Shown here: in pieces, positions 37,091 through 46,468 of the stretch
Position numbering within the stretch: the stretch's first letter is position 1
Layout of the letters: each line of letters opens with the position of its first letter
DNA from: an uncultured Desulfobacterales bacterium
Lineage (GTDB): Bacteria > Desulfobacterota > Desulfobulbia > Desulfobulbales > Desulfocapsaceae
Assembly (NCBI GenBank): GCA_937915545.1
Contig: CALGIJ010000021.1
Span: forward strand, 124,001-188,000
Length of the DNA: 64,000 nucleotides
Direction of reading: 5' to 3'
Position numbers and translations under genes: made by a program
Notes under the pieces: model-generated
The model's database searches: none
What the model was told of the DNA's origin: nothing
Seen by the model: the letters and a program-made list of their open reading frames with translations, nothing else

Positions 37091-39004
37091 TCAGCGTTCG
37101 AAATAGGTGTAGCCGCGCAGCCCGGCCTCGTAGACCTGCATCACCGCCTTGCGCTCCAGCGGCGAGATCAGCCCTTCCTTGACCGCCGTCTCGGCGGTCT
37201 TGCGAAACTTCATCAGCAGCCGCTTGGGGTCGTACTCGACGTAGCTGAGGATGTCGGCGACGGTGTCACCCTCGAGCTCGCCGGCAAAATCGAATTTACC
37301 GTTGTCGAGCAAGGTGACGGTGACCACGTTGGTGTCGCCGAGCAGGTTGTGCAGATCGCCCAGGGTCTCCTGGTAGGCACCGACCAGGAACACCCCGAGA
37401 TAGTATTCCTCCGACTCCTTGAGCTCGTGCAAGGGCAGAAAGCGCTTGGCGCCGAAGCGGTCGACGAAGCGGTCGATCTTGCCGTCGCAGTCGCAGGTGA
37501 TATCGGCGAGGATGGCGTTGCGGCCGGGTTTCTCGTTGAGGCGGTGGATGGGCATCACCGGGAACAGCTGGTCGATGGCCCAGCTGTCCGGCAGCGACTG
37601 GAAGAGGCTGAAGTTGCAGTAGTAGATATCCGACAGAAGGCGCTCGATCTCGCCGATCTCGGCCGGGGCGTTCTTCAGCTGCCGGGCGGTGTGGAGGATG
37701 CCGTTGAGGGTCGTCCAGAAGATGTTCTCGGCCAGCGAGCGCTCGCGCAGGGTGATCTTGCCGTGGTTGAACAGCTGGCGCACCTCGTCGCGGTAGTAGA
37801 TGGCGTCGTTGAGGGTCTCCTGGATATTGCGGATGGAGAGCCCGTTGAGCGACTCGAACATGTTGGCGAGCAGCGGGTGGCAACCGGCGGGCAAGGCCTC
37901 CGGCAGGGGGTCTGGCTCGAACACCGTCCTGTCGAGGACGTTGAAGAGCAGCACCGAATAGTAGGCCACCAGGGCCCGCCCGGTCTCGGTGATGATAATC
38001 GGGTGGTCGATGTTCTGCTCGTCGAGGGTGGTCATCACCGCCTCGATGATGTCGGTGCAGTACTCGTTGAGCGAGTAGTTGCGGCTGCTCAGGAAGTTGG
38101 ACTGCGAGCCGTCGTAGTCCACCGCCAGCCCGCCGCCGAGGTCGAGGTATTTCATCGCCGCGCCTTCCTTGACCAGGCCGGCGTAGACGCGGCAGGCCTC
38201 GCCGACGGCGGTGCGGATCTCGCGGATGTTGGAGATCTGCGAGCCGAGATGGTAGTGCACCATCTGCAGGCAATCGAGCATCCCCTCGCGCACGAGGAGA
38301 TCGACGGCGTCGATGAGCTGGGTGGTGTTGAGGCCGAAGATGGAGCGCTCGCCGCCGGACTCGGCCCAGTGGCCGCCGGCCTGGCTGGCGAGCTTGATGC
38401 GCACCCCGAGCACCGGCGTGGCCCCGAGGATGCGTGAACGCTCGATGATCAGCGGCAGCTCGCTGGGCATCTCGACGACGATGATGCAGCGGAAGCCGAG
38501 CTTGACCGCGGTCAGCGCCAGGTCGACGAACTCCTCGTCCTTGTAGCCGTTGCAGACCAGGGGCGCCTCGCGGTCGACCATCATGCCCATGGCGGCGATG
38601 AGCTCGGCCTTGCTGCCCGCCTCGAGGCCGTGGTGATAGGGCGCCCCGTAGTGGACCATGGCGTCGATGACCTGCTTCTGCTGGTTGACCTTGATGGGGT
38701 AGGCGCCCATGAAGCTGCCGCGGTAGCCGAGGCTCTGCATGGCGGCGATGAAGGTCTCGTTGAGCTGGGAGATCTGCGCGTCGAGGATGTTCTCGATACG
38801 CAGCAACACCGGCATGTCGAGGCCGCGCTCCTTGAGCCCCTCGACGATCTCGGGGATGGATACCGCCCGCTCGGCGGCGTTAGGCGAGGGCAGCACCAGC
38901 ATGTCGCCCTTCTCGGAGACGCGGAAATAGCCGCCGCCCCACTCCGCCACCCGGTACAGCTCCGATGAGCGTTCCACATTCCAGCGTTCCAGCAACTCGG
39001 ACAT
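37091..39004 (-). CDS. speA: Biosynthetic arginine decarboxylase
   Basis: 638 aa, the normal length for SpeA. PLP lysine in GAYPIKVNQQKQVID, GLEAGSKAELIAAM, the substrate and dimer region HYHLGSQISNIREI, GGGLAVDYDGSQSN and the C-terminal DITCDCDGKID are all characteristic. It makes agmatine from arginine. The start is the ATG at 39004 with AAGGAGGAGG just upstream. First gene of the polyamine operon, with a 287-bp upstream gap shared with a divergent small gene. Confidence 0.97.
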   Translation of the reverse strand: MSELLERWNVERSSELYRVAEWGGGYFRVSEKGDMLVLPSPNAAERAVSIPEIVEGLKERGLDMPVLLRIENILDAQISQLNETFIAAMQSLGYRGSFMGAYPIKVNQQKQVIDAMVHYGAPYHHGLEAGSKAELIAAMGMMVDREAPLVCNGYKDEEFVDLALTAVKLGFRCIIVVEMPSELPLIIERSRILGATPVLGVRIKLASQAGGHWAESGGERSIFGLNTTQLIDAVDLLVREGMLDCLQMVHYHLGSQISNIREIRTAVGEACRVYAGLVKEGAAMKYLDLGGGLAVDYDGSQSNFLSSRNYSLNEYCTDIIEAVMTTLDEQNIDHPIIITETGRALVAYYSVLLFNVLDRTVFEPDPLPEALPAGCHPLLANMFESLNGLSIRNIQETLNDAIYYRDEVRQLFNHGKITLRERSLAENIFWTTLNGILHTARQLKNAPAEIGEIERLLSDIYYCNFSLFQSLPDSWAIDQLFPVMPIHRLNEKPGRNAILADITCDCDGKIDRFVDRFGAKRFLPLHELKESEEYYLGVFLVGAYQETLGDLHNLLGDTNVVTVTLLDNGKFDFAGELEGDTVADILSYVEYDPKRLLMKFRKTAETAVKEGLISPLERKAVMQVYEAGLRGYTYFER

Positions 39005-39291
39005 CGCCCTCCTCCTTGGCACCTTGTCCCATGGTGGCCGGCCGCGTGCGTTCACGCACGGCCGACGCCAGCCCCTCATCTTGGCGAGGGGAGATGAAAA
39101 ACTGATGAGGATACCGTAAAGAATTCGTCTTCGTCAAGGCTTCTCGGTACCGCCGGGGCCATTGCCACCCCTGCGCCACCCCATGAAGTCCCCCAGCCAG
39201 CCCTCGTTTGCCCTTTACTTTGCCGCCGCGCCGGGTATGATGTCGCCGTCCGTCCGTACCCCATCCCCGCCCCCAACCCCGCGGAGCAGCC

Positions 39292-39675
39292 ATGACCAAG
39301 AAGAACCGCCTGGCCGGCTCGGCCAGAACCGCCGCCGCCATCAAGGCCAGGCAACAGACCCCCAAGCAGAACCCCGAACAGCCCGCTCACCAGCCGAGCC
39401 TGCAGGCCATGGTCTGGTACCGCGAAGAACACTATGCGGCCCTGCTCGAGCTTTTCGACGACAGCGACCTGCTGCCGCAGAGCTATGGCGACTGGCTGGC
39501 CCGCGCCGAGGAGAAGAAGGCCGAGGTCGAGGCCCGCGGCGACCAGGTCATCAAGGTGTTCATCGACCCCGAGACCTTCCCCGAGTGGTGCGCCAAAAAA
39601 AACCTCGCCAAAGACGCCAACGCCCGCGCCGAGCTGGCCCTGGAGGTCGCCCAGGCGCGTTCGTTCAGCCTCTAG
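39292..39675 (+). CDS. Hypothetical protein, 127 aa
   Basis: Basic, Gln/Ala-rich N-terminus (MTKKNRLAGSARTAAAI) followed by a folded-looking core (MVWYREEHYAALLELFDD, QSYGDWLARAEEKKAEVEARGDQVIKVFIDPETFPEWC). No signal peptide or membrane helix. The core resembles a small conserved protein family of unknown function; I cannot name it. GGAGC precedes the ATG. Divergent from speA and overlapping the 3' end of the hybrid kinase by 11 bases. Confidence 0.7.
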   Translation: MTKKNRLAGSARTAAAIKARQQTPKQNPEQPAHQPSLQAMVWYREEHYAALLELFDDSDLLPQSYGDWLARAEEKKAEVEARGDQVIKVFIDPETFPEWCAKKNLAKDANARAELALEVAQARSFSL

Positions 39676-42490
39676 GCGGCTCGTCGAGAATGCGGCGCAC
39701 CAGCTGGGCGATGTCGTGCCTGGCCAGCGGCTTCATGACAAAGGCGCGGATGCCCGCCGCCTCCGCCGATTCCTGCGACACCAGGGTGGAGTAGCCGGAG
39801 CAGAGGATGATCGGCAGACCGGGGCGCAGCTGGAGCAGGCGCCGCGCCAGGTCGAGGCCGGTCATGCCGGGCATGGTCTGGTCGGTGAGAACGAGGTCGA
39901 AGGCCGCCGGGTCCTGCTCGAAAAGGGCGATGGCCTCCGCCCCCGAGAGGGCGCTGGTCACCCGATAGCCAAGGCGGGAGAACAGCACCTCACCCATCTC
40001 GTTGAGAATCTTCTCATCATCGACGAAGAGGATATGTTCGCTGCCCCCCGGCACCGGGCCCTGCGGGCTGTCGTCGACCGCTTCCTCGGCGGCGAACACC
40101 GGCAGATAGACCTCCACCACCGTTCCCTCGCCAGGCCGGCTGCGGCAGATGACGAAGCCGTCGTAGCTGGTGACGATGCCATGGACGATGGCCAGCCCCA
40201 TGCCGGTGCCCTTGCCAACCTCCTTGGTGGTGAAATAGGGCTCGAAGATACGCTGGCGGACGTCCTCGCTCATTCCCGGGCCGTTGTCGGCGACCGCCAG
40301 CAGGGCGTACTCGCCCAGGGCCGGGGCCTCAGCGGGGAGATTGTCCGGGCCGACGTTCCGCAACGAGATGGTCAGCTCGCCGCCCCGTTCCTCCATGGCA
40401 TGGAAGGCGTTGGTGCAGAGATTGACGAGAATCTGCTGCAGCTGCGTCGGGTCGGCGAAGATCGGCCCGGCTTGGAGATCGATATCCTGGACGATGGTGA
40501 TGGTCGAGGGCAGCGACGGCCGCAGCAGCTTGATCGCCTCCCTGACTCCCTCGGCCGGCCGCAGGCAGATGCGCTCCGCATCGGCCTGACGGCTGAAGGC
40601 GAGGATCTGCCTGACCAGCTCCTTGGCGCGGTTGGCGGCGACCAGCACCTCGGCGAGGTCACTGGCGGTCGCCCCTCCGTCGGCCACGCCGGCCCTGGCC
40701 ATCTCGGCATAGCCGATGATGGCGCCGAGGAGATTGTTGAAATCATGGGCGATGCCCCCGGCGAGTGTGCCGATGGCCTCGAGCCGCTGCACCTGCTGCA
40801 GCTGGCCGAGGAGGCGGGCCCGCTCCTCCTCCGCCTCGCGGCGCCGGGTGATGTCGGACAGAGTGACCACCACCTGGAAGGGCCGCCCCCCCTCCTCGCC
40901 GCACTCGGGGATGGCGTTGACGCTCACCCAGACGTAGCGGTCGGTGCGGACGTTATAGATGCCAACCACCCGGCTGAGCACCGGATTACCGCTCTGTAAA
41001 GCGACCATGCCCGGCTGGTCGCGGGCGGCGACTTCGTTCCCCTTCTCGTCTATCATACCCCACGGCGGCCGCTGGCCCGCGCCGAGGAACTCCTGCCGTG
41101 TCAGCCCGCAGATCTCCAGGGCGGCGTGGTTGACGTCAGCCAGGCTGCCGTCGGCCATCTGGTAGTAGACGCCGTGCACCATGTTTTCGAACAGGGCACG
41201 GTATTTCTTCTCGCTGCGCGCCAGTTCCTCGGTGGCTCGGCGCTGATCGCGCAGCATGTCGTTGGTGGCCAGGGCGATGTCCTGCAACTCGGAGAAGCGC
41301 AGGGCCGCCGGATCGATAAGCACCCGCTCCGCCGCCGCCCGCCGGCAGAAGTGAATGAAGGTGTCGAGGCCGGAGCGGATGCGCCCGGCGAGCTTCCAGC
41401 CAACCAGGGAAGCAGACAGCAGCAACAGCATGAGCAGGGTGCAGGCGGCCACCGCCCGCTTGACGAAACGTCCCAGGAGCAGTTCCTTTTTGGCGGCGAT
41501 CTCGCGCTCGACGGTATCGAGGTAAACGCCGGCGCCGATGATCCACGGCCAGTCCTTGATGGCCACCACATAAGAGATCTTCGGTACCGCCTTGCCTCCG
41601 GCAAGTTTTTCCCAGGAATAATGGACATAGCCGCCCTCGGGCTGAGCCACCGCTTTTTCATACTCCTGGAAGATCTTCACCCCGTGGGGGTCGGTGACGT
41701 CCCACAAGGAGGGACCGCCGCGGGTGACGCGCCCGCCGGTGAACAGCGGCAGGCCGCCGCGGGTGGTACCAAAAAAATACCCCTCGTCACCGAAGCGCAG
41801 GGTCACCAGCCGCTCAAGCACCTGACGCTGCAGATCTTCGCGCACGTCGGCAAGGTACTCGCCGGTGCCGATCACCCAGTCGTACGGTTCGAAGCGCTTG
41901 ACGAAGGCCGTTTTTTCGAAGGTGTTGTTCGCCGCCCCCGGCTTGGTCCAGGTGTACTCGTAGAAGCCTTCCTCGCGCTCTTTGACCAGGGCGAGCATGT
42001 CGGCCACCACCATCTCGCCGCGGGCGCCCTGCATATCGAGCATATTACGCCCTTCCAGTTCCGGGCGGTCGGCGAAGAGCACCTCGACGCCGTGGCGGTC
42101 GAAGATGAAATAGTAGCCGCGCCCCTCGTTGAAGCGCAGGCTGCGCAGGCTCTCGCGGATGAGTTCCTGCACTTCGGCGGCCGGCAGCCGCTCATGGTAG
42201 AGACGATGCAGGTGGGTGGCGACGCGATGCGCCTCGTAGACGCGATCGCGCACCTGGCGGTGCAGCACCTCCTCGGTACGCCCTTTGGTGTAGTCGATGA
42301 AATCGACCACCTTGCCGACCTCCTCGCGCAGCAGCTCTTTCTGATGTGTGACGAACGACTGGCGGGTGGCGGCGGCGTCGAGGTTGAACTCGCGGTACTC
42401 GCTCTGCATCCACACCAAGAAAAGGAGGACGACGGAAACGAGAGTGACCAGCATGATGTTTTTCAAAAACGCCGAACGAATGCTCTGCAT
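39665..42490 (-). CDS. Hybrid sensor histidine kinase with double Cache-like sensor
   Basis: 941 aa. First transmembrane helix near residues 10-28, then a periplasmic region of about 310 residues holding two sCache-type repeats (GRGYYFIFDRHGVEVLF...WVIGTGEYLADV and DEGYFFGTTRGGLPLF...WIIGAGVYLDTV). A second helix (AVAACTLLMLLLLSASLVGW) is followed by a HAMP-like linker, a PAS domain, HisKA (GGIAHDFNNLLGAIIGY), HATPase and a receiver (LTDQTMPGMTG). Cache domains of this kind bind small carboxylates or amino acids. The start is ATG at 42490 (MQSIRSAF) after GGAG; ATG at 42517 is an alternative. The C-terminal half is a paralog of the kinase at 4508-8662. Confidence 0.92.
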   Translation of the reverse strand: MQSIRSAFLKNIMLVTLVSVVLLFLVWMQSEYREFNLDAAATRQSFVTHQKELLREEVGKVVDFIDYTKGRTEEVLHRQVRDRVYEAHRVATHLHRLYHERLPAAEVQELIRESLRSLRFNEGRGYYFIFDRHGVEVLFADRPELEGRNMLDMQGARGEMVVADMLALVKEREEGFYEYTWTKPGAANNTFEKTAFVKRFEPYDWVIGTGEYLADVREDLQRQVLERLVTLRFGDEGYFFGTTRGGLPLFTGGRVTRGGPSLWDVTDPHGVKIFQEYEKAVAQPEGGYVHYSWEKLAGGKAVPKISYVVAIKDWPWIIGAGVYLDTVEREIAAKKELLLGRFVKRAVAACTLLMLLLLSASLVGWKLAGRIRSGLDTFIHFCRRAAAERVLIDPAALRFSELQDIALATNDMLRDQRRATEELARSEKKYRALFENMVHGVYYQMADGSLADVNHAALEICGLTRQEFLGAGQRPPWGMIDEKGNEVAARDQPGMVALQSGNPVLSRVVGIYNVRTDRYVWVSVNAIPECGEEGGRPFQVVVTLSDITRRREAEEERARLLGQLQQVQRLEAIGTLAGGIAHDFNNLLGAIIGYAEMARAGVADGGATASDLAEVLVAANRAKELVRQILAFSRQADAERICLRPAEGVREAIKLLRPSLPSTITIVQDIDLQAGPIFADPTQLQQILVNLCTNAFHAMEERGGELTISLRNVGPDNLPAEAPALGEYALLAVADNGPGMSEDVRQRIFEPYFTTKEVGKGTGMGLAIVHGIVTSYDGFVICRSRPGEGTVVEVYLPVFAAEEAVDDSPQGPVPGGSEHILFVDDEKILNEMGEVLFSRLGYRVTSALSGAEAIALFEQDPAAFDLVLTDQTMPGMTGLDLARRLLQLRPGLPIILCSGYSTLVSQESAEAAGIRAFVMKPLARHDIAQLVRRILDEPPRG

Positions 42491-42725
42491 GCCATGGCTC
42501 CGCTGAGGGTCAACCATCTCTGAAAAACCTTGCTTGGCGCATTGCCGAAAAGGCGATGTCGTCGTGGCTCCTGCGCCAAGTATAGCATAGCCGGGGCGGT
42601 CGGGGAAAAGGCCAGGCTAAAAAAATCGCCATGGCAAGGTTTGCAAATGAGGGCACATCCGGTACAGTTGCCCTAAGTTGCGGCCCCGAGGCCGCCACAC
42701 CTTCCTCCGCCTCCAAGGATCCGCC

Positions 42726-45026
42726 ATGCTTCGACGTTTATCCCTTTTCCCGTTTCTTGCGACCCTGCCGCTGCTCCTCCTCTGGCCACTGCTCGCCCTC
42801 TCTGCCGACAGTGCCCCGTCTTTTGACTTCGACAAGGCTCAGGCCACCCTCAAGGAGGTCTCGCGGCAGATCAAGGCAAAGAAGATGTCCGCGCAGCACG
42901 CGGCGGAGGCTGTGCGCGAGCTCGAGCAACTGCGCGGCGGGGCGCAGACCTGCATCGAAGACACCGGCGCGCTCATCACCCGCCTCGAGGAAGAGACGGC
43001 CTCCCTGGGCAGCCCCGGCCCCAATGATTCCCCGGAGTCGGTCAAGGAGCGCCGCAGCCTGGAGAAGCGCAAGCAGGCGCAGCAGGTGACGCTGTCGGAA
43101 TGCCGCCTGGCGCTGACCCTGGCCACCCGCGTCGGCAACGAGCTTGACGAGTATGGCCGACAGCTGCAGAAGGAGGGTGTGTTGTCCCGCACCGGCAACC
43201 TCGACCGGCGTTTTGCTGCCAGCCTCTCCTCCGCCGGGGACGTCGTCCGGCAGTGGGCGAGCTATCTGGCCGAGCGGTCCGGCCTCGACGACCTCGGCGT
43301 GGCACGGCTGCTGCCGCTGGCACTGCTCATGCTCGGGGGCGGGGTGGCCGCGGCAAGGATATCGCGGCCTCTCTTCGCCCACGGGGCGGCGCCCGCCAGC
43401 CGGGCCTCGTTCACCCTGGCCGGCGGCCTCCTCGCCGGCGCCGCCTTCCTTGGCTACATCTTCCAGGAAGAGGCGGCCATGCCCTATACGCCGTGGCTGC
43501 TGCTCGCCGTGGCCACCGTGCTTCTTGCCCTGGCCACGCTGCAGCTGCGGAACCTGCGCTGGTCGATGGCCCCTGCCCTGTCATCAGGCTCCCTCCTCGC
43601 CACCGCCACCCTGGCCATCGTGCTGCTCTTCTCCTCCCGCCTGCAGCTCGACGCCTATCCGGCAGCGCAGGAGAGCCTCTACCTTGGCCAGTCGCTTCTT
43701 CTCTGCCTCCTCGCCCTGGCCATCTGCCGCCTCTTCTGGCCGCTGAGGCTGCACGGGAATCTTGCCCGACTGGAGGCCTGGCGCAGGCCGACCCTGGTCG
43801 CCGCCACCCTGGCTCTCGTCGCCGCCGAGTTCGCCGGCTTCCGCAACCTGACCGTCTTCGTGCTCCTCGGCCTGCTCGGTACGGCCCTGGTGGCGTCCAT
43901 GCTTCGTTTCGGGCTGCTCTTCATCGAACGCGCCATCGGCGGCCTGTTGCCGGGCCGCTACCGCTGGCAGCGCCGCCTGCGCGACAGGCTGGGACTGCTC
44001 GCCGACGACAGCCTGCCCTCGATGACCTGGTTGCTGGTGCTTGGCAGAATCCTCGCCTGGGCCCTGGCCCTGCGGCTATTTCTCGATTTCTGGGGAGTTC
44101 CGGAAGCGACGCTGAAGAAGGTGCACCTCGTCCTCCTCGATGGTTTCACCCTCGGCGACCTGCGCGTGGTGCCGGCGCGGCTGGTGCTCGGCGTGCTCAT
44201 TTTCGCGGTTGGCTGGACGGTCTTCGCCTGGCTGCGCATGCGCATGGAGCGGCAATGGCTCGACCAGGCCGGGTTCTCGCAGAGCGCCCAGGACACCCTG
44301 GTCACCATGACCGGCTACTGCGGTTTCGCCCTGGCCCTGCTCTTCGGCCTGGCCACGGCCGGCTTCAGCTTCTCCAACCTGGCGGTCATCGCCGGGGCGC
44401 TGTCGGTGGGCATTGGCTTCGGCATGCAGAACATCGTCAACAACTTCGTCTCCGGCCTGATCATCCTCTTCGAACGGCCGATCAAGCGCGGCGACTGGAT
44501 CAGAATCGGCACCACCGAGGGCCATGTGCAGAAGATCAGCGTGCGCTCCACCCTCATCAAGACCTTCGATCGCGCCGACGTCATCGTCCCTAACTCGGAG
44601 CTCATCTCCGGGCAGGTGACCAATATGACGCTCAACGACAGCCTCGGCCGCCTCATCGTCCCGGTGGGCGTCGCCTACGGCACCGATATCGAGCTGGTGC
44701 GGCGGCTGCTGCTGGAGATCGCCACCTCCATAGAGGAAGTGGTCAACGACGGCTCGGCGCCTGCGCCGGCGGTGTTCTTCCTCACCTTCGGGCCTAGCTC
44801 CCTCGACTTCGAGCTGCGCTGTCATCTTAACCACATCGACACCCGGCTCGCCGTGAAGAGCGCCATCAACTTCGAGATCGACCGGCTCTTCCGCCTGCAC
44901 GGCATCACCATCCCCTTCCCGCAGCAGGAGGTCTATATCAAGGAGTTCCCCTTCCCCAACGGGGCTAGCGCTTCTTCTCCACCCGCCGAGCCCACTCCTC
45001 GAGAAGGTGGCGACGCTCGCGACTGA
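42726..45026 (+). CDS. Mechanosensitive ion channel, large MscS family (MscK/YbdG-like)
   Basis: 766 aa. Signal peptide (MLRRLSLFPFLATLPLLLLWPLLALSA is the hydrophobic start), a periplasmic coiled-coil region of about 200 residues, about ten transmembrane helices, and the MscS channel core near 555-740. The pore helix FSNLAVIAGALSVGIGFGMQ and the following NIVNNFVSGLIILFERPIKRGDWI beta domain are typical. It releases osmolytes on hypo-osmotic shock. ATG at 42726 after AAGGATCC. The last 62 bases overlap the converging binding-protein gene. Confidence 0.92.
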   Translation: MLRRLSLFPFLATLPLLLLWPLLALSADSAPSFDFDKAQATLKEVSRQIKAKKMSAQHAAEAVRELEQLRGGAQTCIEDTGALITRLEEETASLGSPGPNDSPESVKERRSLEKRKQAQQVTLSECRLALTLATRVGNELDEYGRQLQKEGVLSRTGNLDRRFAASLSSAGDVVRQWASYLAERSGLDDLGVARLLPLALLMLGGGVAAARISRPLFAHGAAPASRASFTLAGGLLAGAAFLGYIFQEEAAMPYTPWLLLAVATVLLALATLQLRNLRWSMAPALSSGSLLATATLAIVLLFSSRLQLDAYPAAQESLYLGQSLLLCLLALAICRLFWPLRLHGNLARLEAWRRPTLVAATLALVAAEFAGFRNLTVFVLLGLLGTALVASMLRFGLLFIERAIGGLLPGRYRWQRRLRDRLGLLADDSLPSMTWLLVLGRILAWALALRLFLDFWGVPEATLKKVHLVLLDGFTLGDLRVVPARLVLGVLIFAVGWTVFAWLRMRMERQWLDQAGFSQSAQDTLVTMTGYCGFALALLFGLATAGFSFSNLAVIAGALSVGIGFGMQNIVNNFVSGLIILFERPIKRGDWIRIGTTEGHVQKISVRSTLIKTFDRADVIVPNSELISGQVTNMTLNDSLGRLIVPVGVAYGTDIELVRRLLLEIATSIEEVVNDGSAPAPAVFFLTFGPSSLDFELRCHLNHIDTRLAVKSAINFEIDRLFRLHGITIPFPQQEVYIKEFPFPNGASASSPPAEPTPREGGDARD

Positions 45027-45978
45027 TGGCGACGACGTCGACGTCGATGAGCTCGACCCCTTCCTCCAGGGTCCCGGGCAGGGGGAGGTTGGGACGCACC
45101 ATGATGCGCGGGTCCTTGGCCTGGATGATCCGCTGCCCCTCGAGGCTGAGCGCCCAGTCGACGAAGGCGCGGGCGCCTTCCGGGTTGCGGGCGTCCTTGA
45201 AGATCGCCACCCCCACCGCCATATAGGGGATGCCGTCGCCGGGGAGCAAGGCCTGTACCGGCGACTTGCCGTGGCGACCGAGCATCTCCCCGGAAAGCGG
45301 CACCAGGGCCACCGGCACCTGCCCCGACTGCACCTTCTTCTGCGGGTCGCTGGCGCTCTTGGTGATATAGGCGGCATTGGCGGCCAGGGCCTCGAGATAG
45401 TTCCAGCCCTCGGCCTCGCCCATCTTGTGCAACAGGCCGCCGATGGTGGCGAAGGTCGCCGAGGAAACCGCCGGGTCGGCGAACAGCAGCTGCCCCCGAT
45501 ACTCGGGCCGCACCAGGTCCGCCCACAGTCTGGGCGGCGCCAGATTGCGCTCGGCCAGCAGGTCGGTGTTGACGAGCAGCCCGCTCAATACCAACGACAC
45601 CCCGGTCCAGTAGCCCTCCGCATCCTTGTAGGCTGTCGGTATCGCATCGGCTTCCGGGGAGCGATAGACCTCGAGCAGCCCCAGGTCACGGGCCTTGAGG
45701 AAGCTGTCGATGCCGGCGCCGAACCACAGGTCGGCCAAGGGCCTGCCGCCTTCGGCGGCGGTGCGCGCCAGAATCTCGCCGGGGGGCATGTCGAGGAAAT
45801 GGATGAGGATCCCGGTCTTTTTGTGAAACTCGGTGAAGATCTCGCCCTTGTTGTCATAGGTGGCGACCACCGTCAGGGTCGGCTGCTCGGCCGCTCCCGC
45901 ATGAGGGAGAACGGCGCAGAATATCAGGACGAGAACGGCGCACAGCACGCCGCAGGGAATACGGGCAACCATGAACAT
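44965..45978 (-). CDS. Periplasmic ABC-type substrate-binding protein (iron/phosphonate family, orphan)
   Basis: 337 aa. Signal peptide (MFMVARIPCGVLCAVLVLIF to AGAAEQ), then a type II periplasmic binding fold of the Fe(III)/AfuA or 2-aminoethylphosphonate family: LTVVATYDNKGEIFTEFHKKTG, DLWFGAGID, GYWTGVSLVLSGLLVNTDLL and the hinge region YMAVGVAIFKDARNPEGARAF. ATG at 45978 after AAAGGAG. No permease or ATPase gene is nearby, so it may serve a transporter elsewhere or a sensor. Overlaps the MscS gene tail to tail. Confidence 0.87.
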   Translation of the reverse strand: MFMVARIPCGVLCAVLVLIFCAVLPHAGAAEQPTLTVVATYDNKGEIFTEFHKKTGILIHFLDMPPGEILARTAAEGGRPLADLWFGAGIDSFLKARDLGLLEVYRSPEADAIPTAYKDAEGYWTGVSLVLSGLLVNTDLLAERNLAPPRLWADLVRPEYRGQLLFADPAVSSATFATIGGLLHKMGEAEGWNYLEALAANAAYITKSASDPQKKVQSGQVPVALVPLSGEMLGRHGKSPVQALLPGDGIPYMAVGVAIFKDARNPEGARAFVDWALSLEGQRIIQAKDPRIMVRPNLPLPGTLEEGVELIDVDVVAISRERRHLLEEWARRVEKKR

Positions 45979-46174
45979 CGTCGATCTCCTTTGCTGAAAG
46001 GGCGGCGGGCGGCGCCTCACTGCCTGAAGCTGCAAAAGCTATAGCAGCCACCGCAGGCGCTGTCAACAGCCTTGGCTTGCCGCCGGCCTGGCGGTCGGCT
46101 ATAGTGGTGAAGAATGTATTTGCCTTCGCGGCGTTCGGCCATCTCGGCAAGATACACTGCCCAAGGAGCGTCCC

Positions 46175-46297
46175 ATGTCCAAAGAGAGAAACAGCAGAAA
46201 AGAAGAGAAGAAGAAACCGGCCATGACCCAGAAAGAGAAGCGGGCGGCGAAAAAGAGCAAGAACGAGGCCAGCGATCTCCTCGACAAGAAGAAGTAG
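46175..46297 (+). CDS. Small Lys/Glu-rich protein, 40 aa
   Basis: A 40-codon frame with an excellent ribosome site (AAGGAG, seven bases before the ATG). The sequence begins MSKERNSRKEEKKKP, continues MTQKEKRAAKKSKN and ends LLDKKK: strongly basic, no hydrophobic core, probably disordered or nucleic-acid-associated. Similar short Lys-rich proteins of unknown role occur in many proteobacteria. It lies in the gap between the binding-protein gene (divergent) and the pseudouridine synthase. Confidence 0.65.
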   Translation: MSKERNSRKEEKKKPAMTQKEKRAAKKSKNEASDLLDKKK

Positions 46298-46468
46298 CCG
46301 CCCCGCCGGGGATGGCCCGGAGCCCGCGGTAAGACGGGAAAAAACACTCCCCCTCGGGGCCGATCCGCGCCCCGGGGAAAAACACCCTGCCACCGGGCGC
46401 TTGCGGCGTCCGCCCCCTGCTCTGGCGGGACAAAACCTGCGCAAGGGACAACCAGCGAGGACGACGCC

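Noticed and set aside
42617..42633. Sigma-54-like sequence ATGGCAAGGTTTGCAAA before the MscS gene
   Set aside because: The spacing between GG and GC is eight, not ten, so it should not function.
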